A DNA stretch of 9,810 nt from assembly GCA_028870615.1 (NCBI GenBank), contig JAGWPH010000001.1, positions 1-9,810 of the forward strand, written 5' to 3'. The position numbers were made by a program, and so were the translations under genes. This document shows positions 1-7,752 of the stretch, in pieces. Origin of the DNA: Betaproteobacteria bacterium (GTDB taxonomy: Bacteria; Pseudomonadota; Gammaproteobacteria; Burkholderiales; Ferrovaceae). Positions within the stretch are counted from its first letter, which is position 1, and each line of letters opens with the position of its first letter. The notes beneath the pieces were generated by a model. It saw nothing but the letters and a program-made list of their open reading frames with translations, did not search any database and had not been told where the DNA came from.

Positions 1-1
1 C

Positions 2-100
2 GACAACGCTCAAATTGGAACGGCAAATCCATCCAATACCGCGACTCCCGGTGCCGGCGACTCAGCCGGTCTGGCGCCTGAACACGACACCAAGCGCTAA
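2..100 (+). CDS. C-terminal tail of an unidentified protein (partial)
   Basis: An open frame enters from the left edge and ends at TAA 98-100, giving the last 32 residues of a protein. The tail is rich in Asn, Ala, Gly, Thr and Pro and has no hydrophobic core, so it is probably a disordered C-terminus. It stops 39 bp before the MFS transporter on the same strand, so the two could be co-transcribed. The fragment is too short and low in complexity to assign a family, and the frame could also be open by chance. Confidence 0.35.
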   Translation, partial: DNAQIGTANPSNTATPGAGDSAGLAPEHDTKR

Positions 101-139
101 GCGTAACAGCACCTTCTGCCAGCACCAGATCCACCCTCC

Positions 140-1336
140 ATGCTTCCCGATTCCGTAATCAAACGATTGGGCGTGCATCCGGATGTCCTCAAACTGGGCT
201 TGGTCAGCTTTTTGACTGACCTGAGCTCGGAGATGATTTTTTCCGTCTTCGCAATTTTCTTTACGACGATCGCCGGGGCGTCGGCGCCCTTGCTTGGCAT
301 GGTCGAGGGATTTGCTGACTTGTCTGCCTCATCGTTGAATTACTTTGCAGGTTGGCTATCGGACCGGACCGGAAAACGCAAAATCTTTGCTCTGGCCGGC
401 TATGGTTTTTCCACGCTGGCGAAGATGATGTTGCTGATCTCCAGCTCGATTGCGGGCCTCAGCGTCTTTCGTGTCATAGAACGACTGGGCAAGAGTTTTC
501 GGGGGCCGCCGCGTGACGCCTGGTTGTCTGCCGTGGCTGACAAGGCCACGCGGGGGTATGCGTTTGGTGTGCACAAGGCCATGGACAAAGCCGGTGCCGT
601 ACTGGGTCCGCTGGTGGCCTATGCCCTGCTTTCATGGCTGGGAGACGGTGCCTCAACGTTTCGTATCCTGTTCTGGGCTGCGCTTGTTCCGGCCCTGCTC
701 AGTGTCGTGGTTTTGAGTTTCATCAAAGATCAGCCAGGGGTTCGGCATGAGCGCGAAAACATGTTTGAAACTTGGAAAGTTCTCAGCCCGGAATTCAAAC
801 GCTACCTTGTCGCAGCCGGAATTTTCTCGCTTGGCTATTTCAGCTTCGGATTCTTGTTACTGCGTGCATACAGCGTGGGTTTTTCGATCAAGGATATCGT
901 ATTGCTGTATGCCCTGTTCAACGTCGTTTTTGTCGTTGCCGCACCACTGGCAGGCAGGCTTGGCGATTACTTCGGCAGGCCGCACATGGTCATGCTGGGC
1001 TATCTGACCTACCTGCTGATGAGCCTTGGATTCGCCTTCGCAACCACGCAATGGCAGGTCATCGCCCTGTTCGTCCTCTTTGGTGTGTTCTATTCGATTG
1101 ATGAAGCCCAGAGCAAGGCGTTTATCGCGGACATCGAGCTGGAACGACGTGCCTCTGCAATCGGCCTCTTCAATTTTGTCACCGGCCTCCTTTACCTGCC
1201 TGCATCGTTGATTGCCGGAACCCTGTGGATATTGCACCCCGCGGGGGCCTTCCTTAGTGCCGCAGGCTTTGCCCTTGCCGCGCTGGTGGTGTTCGGAAGT
1301 GGAAAATGGCAGACCCCAATGAAAAATGCGGCCTGA
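140..1336 (+). CDS. Major facilitator superfamily (MFS) transporter
   Basis: This 398-residue protein has the length and hydrophobic pattern of a 12-helix MFS permease of the inner membrane. The signature motif A in the loop between helices 2 and 3 is at residues 71-81 (GWLSDRTGKRK), and a second copy with GRLGDYFGRP lies near residue 270 at the same place in the second half. A conserved-looking cytoplasmic segment with RGPPRDAW lies around residues 120-130. The substrate cannot be told; many relatives are drug or metabolite exporters. The ATG at 140 is the first in frame, but no clear Shine-Dalgarno precedes it, so translation may be weak or the start slightly different. The gene converges on the cbb operon: its stop is 19 bp from the end of the last cbb gene. 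A run of seven T's follows at 1342-1348, but I see no clear hairpin before it. Confidence 0.88.
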   Translation: MLPDSVIKRLGVHPDVLKLGLVSFLTDLSSEMIFSVFAIFFTTIAGASAPLLGMVEGFADLSASSLNYFAGWLSDRTGKRKIFALAGYGFSTLAKMMLLISSSIAGLSVFRVIERLGKSFRGPPRDAWLSAVADKATRGYAFGVHKAMDKAGAVLGPLVAYALLSWLGDGASTFRILFWAALVPALLSVVVLSFIKDQPGVRHERENMFETWKVLSPEFKRYLVAAGIFSLGYFSFGFLLLRAYSVGFSIKDIVLLYALFNVVFVVAAPLAGRLGDYFGRPHMVMLGYLTYLLMSLGFAFATTQWQVIALFVLFGVFYSIDEAQSKAFIADIELERRASAIGLFNFVTGLLYLPASLIAGTLWILHPAGAFLSAAGFALAALVVFGSGKWQTPMKNAA

Positions 1337-1355
1337 CCCTATTTTTTTCTGCCCT

Positions 1356-1655
1356 TCAGTCGTCTTCCCCCAGTTCCGGATCCCATCCAGTAGCTCGGGC
1401 ACGCGCTATGGCTTCCTGATGAATGCGCATGTAGCGCTCACGCAAGGCTTCAGGCAGGCCACTGGGTAAATGACCATACTTTTCCCACTCAGCATAGACT
1501 TTTTCGTATAAGGCCTGCATTTGCCCTGCGCTCCAGCCAGTGCCATCCTGATCCTCGGGCAACAGCCCGAAGACCCAGGCATCCTTGATGATCTGGGCGA
1601 GATGCGTCATGCCGCCATTGATGTCATTCAGTAGGCCGCGATAGCGTTGTTCCAT
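1356..1655 (-). CDS. cbbN: Small conserved cbb-operon protein, candidate CbbN
   Basis: This encodes a 99-residue soluble, mostly helical, charged protein with no signal peptide or membrane segment. Central features are WVFGLLPEDQDG (residues 27-38) and an aromatic YEKVYAEWEKYG stretch (49-60), ending in an acidic tail. The frame stays open further upstream, but the ATG at 1655 is preferred. It lies 2 bp after the cbbO stop, and GAGG overlapping the cbbO end sits five bases upstream, which suggests translational coupling. Extending upstream would bury the start inside the cbbO VWA domain. The position immediately after cbbO matches cbbN in the cbbLSQON operon described for Nitrosomonas europaea. 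The name rests on position and size, not on an alignment. The biochemical role is not known to me; coupling to cbbO suggests a part in RuBisCO assembly or activation. Confidence 0.7.
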   Translation of the reverse strand: MEQRYRGLLNDINGGMTHLAQIIKDAWVFGLLPEDQDGTGWSAGQMQALYEKVYAEWEKYGHLPSGLPEALRERYMRIHQEAIARARATGWDPELGEDD

Positions 1656-1657
1656 GG

Positions 1658-3985
1658 TTACCTCGTCAATCCGGCATAGAGTAATGGAAGTTTTTCCGGC
1701 AAACGGGCCACCTGATCCACGACCATGTAGTTGCGTGCCCCGAATATGCGCGACACGTACTGGTCTGCCCGGGGGTCCAGCGTCATGCAATAGGTGGTGA
1801 TGCCCTGGCGCTTCGCCTCTTCCACTGCCTTGCGGGTGTCGTAGCGCAGATACTGGGGATCGCGAACATCCACATCCGCGGGTTCGCCATCAGTGATCAC
1901 CAGCAGCAATTTCCTGGCTGAACGTTGTTGCCTGAAATCCTGGGTTGCGTGGCGCACCGCCGCCCCCATACGCGTGGAAAGCTTCCCGCTCATTCCCGCC
2001 AGGCGCGCTTTGGCCACATCGTTGTAGGGCTGGCTGAAATCCTTGAAACGGTAGTATTCCACATCGTGTCGGCCATCCGAACAAAAACCATGAATGGCAA
2101 ACGGGTCGCCCACCTTGTAAATCGCATCCGCCAGCAATACAGCGGCCTCGCGAGTCAGATCCAGCACCGTATAGTCCTGGCCTGTCACAGATTCGTTGGT
2201 GGATTCTGACAAATCGAGCAACACCATGATCGAAATGTCCCGAATCTTACGCATACTGCGCATCATGGTGCGCGGGTCCGGCTGCAGTCCCATGCGTAAA
2301 TCAATTGTGCTGGCAATGGCTGCGTTGAGGTCAATTTCATCGCCATCCTCAAGCTTACGCAAGCGGGTCACCCCTTGGGGTTGCATGGCGTCCAGCAAAA
2401 ATTTCATCTGCGCGATGAGGCGCCGGTGCCGCGCAGCAATCTCGTCAATCAATACCAGGGAGCCCGGTTTCGGGCGCTTTTCCACAACCGTGACCCAGGC
2501 GGGTCGTTCAAGCTGGATCTGATAATCCCATTCCGCGTAATGGAATGGATTGGAAACCGGCTCCCTTCCTTCCAGCTCGTTGTAACTTTTGCCCCCATCC
2601 TCGTAGGGGAACAACTCCGTTCCCAGGACCCAGATTTCCTGGGCATCATCTCCAGCCAGTTCACTATCGATGTGATTGACCATTTCCATCAGGCCGACCT
2701 GACGCCGCACTTGGCGCGGAGTGTCGTACCCTGCAGCCATCGCGGCCTCGTGATCAAACTCCTCGAATTCCCAGAGGTAGCGATTGTCATCCCGATAAGG
2801 AGCGTTCAGCAGGTCTGTGCGCGGATGATAGGGCAGATGCTTGTCCTTGAACTCATGGGCCAGGGTCACCCCGATGTCCCAGGACACCTGGTTGCTACTC
2901 AAACGGTCGTGGGCTTCGGCAAACAGTGCACGACCCCGCGCTATCCAGGGATCCGGATCAAGGTAGCGCTCATCCAGCAGCGCGCGGGCCAATCGATTGA
3001 AATAATCCCCAGCGCTGCCGCGCCATTCTGGGGTGGCTGTATGACACTGCGCCCAGAGTTGCTTGAGTCCTGGAAAACGCCGGATGGTCAGCGTTTCCAC
3101 TCGGGCGTCTTCGATGATGCCAATCAAAGCCCGTTGCAATGCATTGAGATGCTCTGCGGAAAGGGGTGCCGTCGTCTCCACCAAATGTGCGGCACAATGG
3201 GCTGCAGCGGCCCGGTATAATGCCACCCCGTTGATTCCGGCCACATCATCGAAGGCATCCGGCAGATGCAGGAAATACCCTTCGATGAAAGGTCTGTACC
3301 CTTCCCGGGTTTCGAAATCCCCGGAGGTGGGCCGCATGAAGAAATCGCGCGCCCACAAGGCACGCAGATACATGTTGATGCGGCGCTGAACATCCACAAA
3401 CAATGTGCCTTTGCGTTCCTTCTGCAGCATTGCCTGGGAATCTTTAGACGCCAGATTGAAATATTCAATCTGGGCGGCATAATCGGTGCGGTGCGCATGC
3501 GCTCCCCAGAGTGCCCAGCGTCGCAACCCGCCCAGGGTCAATTGGCCCAGCAGCGTATCAAGATTGTCGAGCATCGGACGCATGCCGCGTGGGGCCTGGC
3601 CAATCAGATGATTCAGAAATTGAAGATAGTTGCCAAACAGCGTGCCATCCGCCAGTCGTTTCGCTGCAATGGGTGCGCTTGAAAGCAATAATTCGATAAC
3701 CGCACCGGAAGTCCGTGAGGCAAAACCCAGGGCCGTCTGCGCCAGTTCCGGCAGGCTATCCTCCCCCACCTCTCGAGCCACCAGGGGGGCCGCACTGATC
3801 CAGTTCTGGACCAGGTCGGTGCCCCGCCCAAGACGATCCAAGACTCCCGCCCCCTTGAGATAATTGTCGAGTCCGCGCGCCGACAGAATTTTTGTGGCCT
3901 CCACCCATTCATCCTGAAGGGCATGGCGGCAGGCGTCAGGCAAGCTCTCCAGCAGCTCGGCGTAATCTTCCAGGTGTACAGCCAT
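1658..3985 (-). CDS. cbbO: CbbO, VWA-domain adaptor of the CbbQO RuBisCO activase
   Basis: CbbO works with the CbbQ hexamer in the cytoplasm, docking the motor onto RuBisCO so that tight-binding sugar phosphates are released from inhibited active sites. This copy is 775 residues, the usual size. The N-terminal two thirds is helical and binds CbbQ in the known family; the C-terminal part from about residue 583 is a von Willebrand A domain. Its metal-ion-dependent adhesion site is complete: DLSES at 591-595, Thr671 in LSTRMG, and Asp699 in ITDGE. In the Acidithiobacillus ferrooxidans system this site contacts an acidic residue of the large subunit. The start at ATG 3985 is 13 bp after the cbbQ stop. 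The Shine-Dalgarno is poor (a G-run abuts the ATG, with AGAG slightly further up), so coupling to cbbQ translation is likely. No frameshift or internal stop is seen. Confidence 0.95.
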   Translation of the reverse strand: MAVHLEDYAELLESLPDACRHALQDEWVEATKILSARGLDNYLKGAGVLDRLGRGTDLVQNWISAAPLVAREVGEDSLPELAQTALGFASRTSGAVIELLLSSAPIAAKRLADGTLFGNYLQFLNHLIGQAPRGMRPMLDNLDTLLGQLTLGGLRRWALWGAHAHRTDYAAQIEYFNLASKDSQAMLQKERKGTLFVDVQRRINMYLRALWARDFFMRPTSGDFETREGYRPFIEGYFLHLPDAFDDVAGINGVALYRAAAAHCAAHLVETTAPLSAEHLNALQRALIGIIEDARVETLTIRRFPGLKQLWAQCHTATPEWRGSAGDYFNRLARALLDERYLDPDPWIARGRALFAEAHDRLSSNQVSWDIGVTLAHEFKDKHLPYHPRTDLLNAPYRDDNRYLWEFEEFDHEAAMAAGYDTPRQVRRQVGLMEMVNHIDSELAGDDAQEIWVLGTELFPYEDGGKSYNELEGREPVSNPFHYAEWDYQIQLERPAWVTVVEKRPKPGSLVLIDEIAARHRRLIAQMKFLLDAMQPQGVTRLRKLEDGDEIDLNAAIASTIDLRMGLQPDPRTMMRSMRKIRDISIMVLLDLSESTNESVTGQDYTVLDLTREAAVLLADAIYKVGDPFAIHGFCSDGRHDVEYYRFKDFSQPYNDVAKARLAGMSGKLSTRMGAAVRHATQDFRQQRSARKLLLVITDGEPADVDVRDPQYLRYDTRKAVEEAKRQGITTYCMTLDPRADQYVSRIFGARNYMVVDQVARLPEKLPLLYAGLTR

Positions 3986-3998
3986 CCCCCGACTCTGC

Positions 3999-4817
3999 CT
4001 AAAAGAAAGTGGTCACAGCGGCATCCAGCGCATCGCGCATATCCGGATCATCCGTGATGGGGCGCACCAGCGTAACCCGACAGGCATTTCTGGCCTCGAT
4101 CCCGGTAGCAATGAGGCTGCCTGCATAAATCAACATACGTGTGGAAATGCCTTCATCCAGACCATGCCCTTTCAGGTTGCGCGCACGTTCGGCAATGGAA
4201 ACCAGTTTGCCTGCAACTTCCTGGGAGACACCGGTTTCGTGAGCCACGATCTCGGTTTCGATGGCATGTTCGGGATAATTGAAATCCAGCGCCCCAAAAC
4301 GCTGTTTGGTAGATTGTTTGAGATCCTTCATCAAGCTCTGGTAACCCGGGTTGTAGGAAATCACCAGCTGAAAATCGGGGTGCGCCTTGATCAGTTCGCC
4401 CTTCTTTTCCAGGGGCAGGACACGCCGGTTATCCGTCAGCGGATGAATGACCACGATGGTGTCCTGGCGCGCTTCGACCACTTCATCCAGATAACAAATG
4501 GCTCCGTGTCGTGCCGCAAGGGCCAACGGGCCATCTTGCCAACGCGTCCCTTGGGCATCCAGCAAAAATCGCCCGACCAGATCGGAAGCCGTCATGTCTT
4601 CGTTGCAGGCCACAGTCACCAGGGGTTTACCCAGGGTATGAGCCATGTGTTCCACAAAACGTGTCTTGCCGCAGCCCGTGGGGCCTTTCAGCATCATCGG
4701 CATCCGCACCGTGTAGGCCGCCTGAAACAATTCGACTTCGTCTGCCACGGACCGATAGTAAGGTTCGGTACTGATCCGGTACTGGGAAAGGATATCGTTC
4801 ATCATTAATCTCGCCAT
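3999..4817 (-). CDS. cbbQ: CbbQ, MoxR-family AAA+ ATPase of the RuBisCO activase
   Basis: CbbQ is the hexameric ATP-hydrolysing motor that, with CbbO, remodels inhibited RuBisCO. At 272 residues it has the usual length. Walker A is GPTGCGKT (45-52), Walker B is ICYLDE (107-112, Asp111/Glu112), the sensor-1 Asn is in SYNP (Asn156), a likely arginine finger is in KQRFG (Arg173), and a sensor-2 Arg is in STRML (Arg227). All are intact, so it should be active. The gene lies 60 bp after cbbS and 13 bp before cbbO. The start is uncertain: ATG 4817 immediately follows the T-run of a strong hairpin, while in-frame ATGs at 4805 and 4802 give a protein beginning MNDIL or MMNDIL with GGCGAG a few bases upstream. 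The downstream starts fit ribosome access better and lose only 4-5 residues. Confidence 0.95.
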   Translation of the reverse strand: MARLMMNDILSQYRISTEPYYRSVADEVELFQAAYTVRMPMMLKGPTGCGKTRFVEHMAHTLGKPLVTVACNEDMTASDLVGRFLLDAQGTRWQDGPLALAARHGAICYLDEVVEARQDTIVVIHPLTDNRRVLPLEKKGELIKAHPDFQLVISYNPGYQSLMKDLKQSTKQRFGALDFNYPEHAIETEIVAHETGVSQEVAGKLVSIAERARNLKGHGLDEGISTRMLIYAGSLIATGIEARNACRVTLVRPITDDPDMRDALDAAVTTFF

Positions 4818-4849
4818 AAAAAACCCCCATCACCTTGCGGCAACGGGGG
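4818..4849 (-). terminator. Hairpin plus T-run between cbbS and cbbQ (partial terminator/attenuator)
   Basis: Read on the minus strand, an 11-base arm CCCCCGTTGCC, a GCAA tetraloop (GNRA type) and the arm GGTGATGGGGG form an 11-bp stem. The first five pairs are C-G, the middle has three wobble pairs and one A-T, and two C-G pairs close the loop. Six T's follow directly. This is the layout of an intrinsic terminator. Since cbbQ and cbbO follow on the same strand without another obvious promoter, partial read-through is the likely role. The outermost T is adjacent to the first possible cbbQ ATG (4817), and the G-run of the 3' arm is the only Shine-Dalgarno-like sequence for that ATG. The hairpin could therefore also mask translation initiation. 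A processing site that stabilises cbbLS mRNA is another possibility. Confidence 0.75.
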
Positions 4850-4877
4850 CTCAAAGTGCACAACCGTGCCGCTCAAA

Positions 4878-5234
4878 TCAAACCGTCTTGCCGCGAAAAA
4901 TCACCATTGAAGCCCCTTGCGATTGCTTGAAGTTGTCGTAGCCGATGAGACGCACATGATTGTTGGGGTTGGCCTTATGACAGGCATCAGCCTCGGCCAG
5001 AATCCTGTTGACATCGGTTTCGCCAAACATCGGCAGTTTCCACATGTACCAGTACGAGTCCATCAGGTACTCCGGCTCAATATGTTCGATGGCCGGGTTC
5101 CAGCCTTTCTTGATCAGATATTCCACCTGTTTCTTGATCTCTTCGGCCGTCATGGCGGGGAGATAGGAAAAAGTCTCAAACTTGCGGCTGGCGGGATCGC
5201 TTAAACGCGATTTGTAGTCCATGACTTCGCTCAT
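4878..5234 (-). CDS. cbbS: RuBisCO small subunit, form I
   Basis: CbbS caps the L8 core to form the L8S8 holoenzyme. The 118-residue length and the motifs ETFSYLP (residues 20-26), [10 protein letters not shown] (about 36-45) and [11 protein letters not shown] (about 61-71) are those of proteobacterial form I small subunits. The stretch before ETFSYLP ([19 protein letters not shown]) looks relatively long; as I recall, an N-terminal insertion marks the CbbQ-associated IAq subgroup rather than the carboxysomal IAc subgroup, but I could not align it. The start ATG 5234 has a strong AAGGAG seven bases upstream. The gene is 40 bp downstream of cbbL, so the two are surely co-transcribed. A hairpin/T-run follows 28 bp after its stop. 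Confidence 0.97.
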   Translation of the reverse strand: MSEVMDYKSRLSDPASRKFETFSYLPAMTAEEIKKQVEYLIKKGWNPAIEHIEPEYLMDSYWYMWKLPMFGETDVNRILAEADACHKANPNNHVRLIGYDNFKQSQGASMVIFRGKTV

Positions 5235-5274
5235 GAAGCACTCCTTAAATTTGGGTTAACCATTGGTCCGGTAC

Positions 5275-6696
5275 TTATTTGTGGGCAACGTCCAGTTTGT
5301 CCACGGTATCAAATTCGAACTTGATTTCCTTCCAGGTTTCCATGGCAATCTTGAGTTCCGGGCTATGCTCGGCCGCTTTGGTCAACACAGCCTTGCCTTC
5401 TTTTTCTATGGCAACGCCCTGATTGCGCGCGGCCACGCAAGCTTCCAGTGCCACGCGGTTGGCTGCTGCCCCTGCGGCATTGCCCCACGGATGGCCCAGG
5501 GTGCCGCCACCAAACTGAAGCACTGAATCATCACCAAAGATGTTGACCAATGCCGGCATATGCCAGACATGAATGCCCCCGGAAGCCACCGGGAACACGC
5601 CGGGCATGGCGCCCCAGTCCTGATCGAAGAAAATACCGCGGCTGCGGTCTTCCTTGATGTGTTCGTCGCGCATGATGTCGATCCATCCCAGCGTGGCTTC
5701 GCGTGAACCTTCCAGCTTCCCTACCACGGTGCCGGAGTGCAGGTGGTCTCCACCGGACAGGCGCAGCACCTTGGTCAGTACGCGGAAGTGGATACCGTGG
5801 TGCGGATTGCGGTCCAGCACGGCGTGCATGGCGCGGTGAATATGCAACAGCATGCCGTTGTCCCGACACCAATTGGCCAGTCCGGTATTTGCCGTCAACC
5901 CACCGGTCAGATAGTCATGCATGATGATGGGTGCGCCGATTTCCTTGGCAAACTCAGCCCGTTTGTACATCTCTTCCGGAGTTGGCGCCGTCACGTTGAG
6001 ATAGTGTCCTTTGCGTTCTCCAGTCTCGCGCTGTGCTTTAAGGGTGGCCTCTTGCACGAACTCAAAACGATCACGCCAACGCATGAAGGGCTGGCTGTTG
6101 ACGTTTTCGTCATCCTTTGTGAAATCAAGACCGCCGCGCAGGCATTCGTAAACCGCACGACCGTAATTTTTGGCGGACAGCCCCAGCTTGGGCTTGATGG
6201 TACAGCCCAGCAGGGGGCGGCCGTACTTGTTCATCTTGTCACGTTCCACCTGAATGCCCTGGGGCGGGCCGCCACAAGTCATGACGTAAGCGATGGGGAA
6301 ATGCACATCCTCCAGACGTAAGGCACGCAACGCCTTGAATCCGAACACATTACCCACAAGGGAAGTCAGTACGTTAACCACTGAACCCTCTTCAAAGAGG
6401 TCGATCGGATAGGCTACAAAAGCATAAAAGCAGGTATCGTCGCCGGGCACATCTTCAATGCGATAGGCGCGCCCCTTGTAGTAATCAAGATCGGTCAGCA
6501 GATCCGTCCAGACCGTAGTCCAGGTACCGGTGGAAGACTCTGCAGCCACAGCTGCTGCCACTTCTTCGCGATCCACGCCCGGTTGCGGGGTGATCTTGAA
6601 GCAGGCCAGGAGATCGGTGTCCTTGGGGGTGTATTCCGGCGTCCAGTAAGTCTGGCGGTACTCCTTCACGCCAGCATTGTAGGTTTTTACTGCCAT
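5275..6696 (-). CDS. cbbL: RuBisCO large subunit, form IA
   Basis: The catalytic subunit of ribulose-1,5-bisphosphate carboxylase/oxygenase fixes CO2 onto RuBP to give two 3-phosphoglycerates. The 473-residue length is standard for form IA. All key residues are present: Lys168 in GCTIKPK, the carbamylated Lys194 with Asp196 and Glu197 in [10 protein letters not shown], His287 in HIHRAMHA, His320 in GDHLHSGT, and loop-6 Lys327 in GTVVGKLEG. Asp82, the position I recall as the CbbO docking residue in the Acidithiobacillus enzyme, is also an aspartate here. The presence of cbbQ/cbbO and the absence of carboxysome shell genes immediately downstream point to the IAq subgroup. Start ATG 6696 has GGGAG about seven bases upstream. 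It is the first gene of the operon, behind a 126-bp AT-rich leader. Confidence 0.99.
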   Translation of the reverse strand: MAVKTYNAGVKEYRQTYWTPEYTPKDTDLLACFKITPQPGVDREEVAAAVAAESSTGTWTTVWTDLLTDLDYYKGRAYRIEDVPGDDTCFYAFVAYPIDLFEEGSVVNVLTSLVGNVFGFKALRALRLEDVHFPIAYVMTCGGPPQGIQVERDKMNKYGRPLLGCTIKPKLGLSAKNYGRAVYECLRGGLDFTKDDENVNSQPFMRWRDRFEFVQEATLKAQRETGERKGHYLNVTAPTPEEMYKRAEFAKEIGAPIIMHDYLTGGLTANTGLANWCRDNGMLLHIHRAMHAVLDRNPHHGIHFRVLTKVLRLSGGDHLHSGTVVGKLEGSREATLGWIDIMRDEHIKEDRSRGIFFDQDWGAMPGVFPVASGGIHVWHMPALVNIFGDDSVLQFGGGTLGHPWGNAAGAAANRVALEACVAARNQGVAIEKEGKAVLTKAAEHSPELKIAMETWKEIKFEFDTVDKLDVAHK

Positions 6697-6745
6697 AGTT
6701 TTTCTCCCTTAGCGTCTGTCGATGGGTAGTTCTTGTAAGGCCCCT

Positions 6746-6773
6746 ATCTTAAATACATCCATGCATAAGTAAA
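6746..6773 (-). promoter_or_regulatory. Candidate sigma-70 promoter of the cbb operon
   Basis: On the minus strand, TTTACT (6773-6768, 4 of 6 matches to the -35 box) and TAAGAT (6751-6746, 4 of 6 matches to the -10 box) are separated by 16 bases. Transcription would begin near 6739 and leave a leader of roughly 40 bases before the cbbL ATG. The segment is clearly more AT-rich than the flanking genes. An imperfect dyad overlaps both boxes: TTAA 6749-6752 with TTAA 6774-6777, and TAC 6754-6756 with GTA 6769-6771. This could be a site for a LysR-type regulator such as CbbR. The assignment is by eye; box matches in AT-rich DNA are easily found by chance. Confidence 0.4.
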
Positions 6774-6822
6774 TTAAATTATTTTGATTGCTTTCATCAG
6801 TATCTCTTATATAACGTCCCTG

Positions 6823-7749
6823 TCAGCCCTGGGCCATCCGGCGACTGACAACCCATCCGATCAAGGCCAGCAACAACAACCCTGCCCCGATCAACAGAAT
6901 CCCGGCAACTTCAGAAATTTTGAAACTTTCCCCTGTCAACAGTCGGGAGGACAGAATGGCGATTGCCGGGGTACCCAACACCGACAAGCTGGCCTCCCAG
7001 GCCGGAACACGGTCAAGGATATAGATCCAGAGCCACCAACACAGGGCCGTGCTGGCTACGGACATAAAGACCAGAATTCCCAGGTAATGGGGCGACCATT
7101 GCGTTGCAGGCTCCGGCACTACCCATGCCAACAGTACCAGCGGGATCGATCCAACGATCATCTGCCACGTAGTCAGGGCAAGCAGATCCACCGATTGGCG
7201 TGCCCGCAAGCGTTTGACCAGGATGGTTCCAATGGCCCAGCACACTGCGGCCATGAGGCCCAAAAACTTGCTTAACGGGCTGGACTGCATGTCCCAAGGC
7301 TCGATGATCAGTATCAACCCCGTCAACGTAATGACCGCAGCCAGCCATTGCATGCCGCGTATGCGTTCACCCAGAGTCCACCAGGCCAGCAGCAAGGTCC
7401 ATATCGGCATGGTATAGATCAGGACAGCCGTTTTTCCTGGCCCGCCTTCCACAAGCGCCCAGGTTTGCAAGAGCGTGAACCCGGCCACCTGAACCAGGCC
7501 GATGGCCAAGGTTGCGCCAGGGGCAATCCAACGCATCGAACGCCCACTGAGCTTGAGCACCAGCATCAAAGCCAGCGCGCCCCCAACACAGCGTTGTGCA
7601 GCAAAGGCCACCGGAGGCGCAAAATCCAAACCTTCCTTGGCCATGACCCAGGTGTACCCCCAAATCAACGACAAAACGAGCAGCGCCAGTTGTGGCAACC
7701 AGCGTTGCGGACCGCCATTTTCCATCATTCCAGATTTATTCCCCGTCAT
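6823..7749 (-). CDS. EamA/DMT-family transporter
   Basis: This 308-residue protein has ten predicted membrane helices arranged as two EamA repeats (about residues 19-150 and 160-300). It belongs to the drug/metabolite transporter superfamily of the inner membrane, whose members mostly export amino acids or other small metabolites. Typical features are LIWGYTWVMAKEGL near the first helix (28-41), an IYTMPIWT helix (111-118), GERI at the end of repeat 1 (127-130) and the equivalent TGES in repeat 2 (272-275). The substrate is unknown. Start: ATG 7749 lies four bases from a palindrome and has no Shine-Dalgarno; in-frame ATGs at 7728 and 7725 (Met8, Met9) would remove only a short polar tail and may be the true start. 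It lies 126 bp upstream of cbbL on the same strand. No terminator hairpin is evident between them, so some read-through into cbb is possible. Confidence 0.9.
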   Translation of the reverse strand: MTGNKSGMMENGGPQRWLPQLALLVLSLIWGYTWVMAKEGLDFAPPVAFAAQRCVGGALALMLVLKLSGRSMRWIAPGATLAIGLVQVAGFTLLQTWALVEGGPGKTAVLIYTMPIWTLLLAWWTLGERIRGMQWLAAVITLTGLILIIEPWDMQSSPLSKFLGLMAAVCWAIGTILVKRLRARQSVDLLALTTWQMIVGSIPLVLLAWVVPEPATQWSPHYLGILVFMSVASTALCWWLWIYILDRVPAWEASLSVLGTPAIAILSSRLLTGESFKISEVAGILLIGAGLLLLALIGWVVSRRMAQG

Positions 7750-7752
7750 AAA

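Noticed and set aside
1337..1355. T-run 1342-1348 as an intrinsic terminator for the MFS gene
   Set aside because: I could not find a convincing GC-rich inverted repeat immediately before the T-run on either strand.
1656..1790. Upstream extension of the candidate cbbN frame to ATG 1790
   Set aside because: It would overlap cbbO by about 130 bp in a different frame; the ATG at 1655 has a proper Shine-Dalgarno and the usual operon spacing.
2375..3220. Long plus-strand open frame (281 codons) opposite cbbO
   Set aside because: It lies wholly inside the well-supported cbbO gene, and the translation has no recognisable domain and shows the odd composition of an antisense shadow.
4164..4808. Plus-strand open frame (214 codons) opposite cbbQ
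   Set aside because: cbbQ on the other strand carries all AAA+ motifs; the plus frame is His/Phe/Gly-rich shadow coding without its own start signals.
4858..4869. Short GCAC/GTGC hairpin after cbbS
   Set aside because: Only four pairs with a four-base loop and no T-run; easily expected by chance.
5737..6321. Plus-strand open frame (194 codons) opposite cbbL
   Set aside because: Fully antisense to cbbL with intact catalytic residues; no independent evidence for coding.
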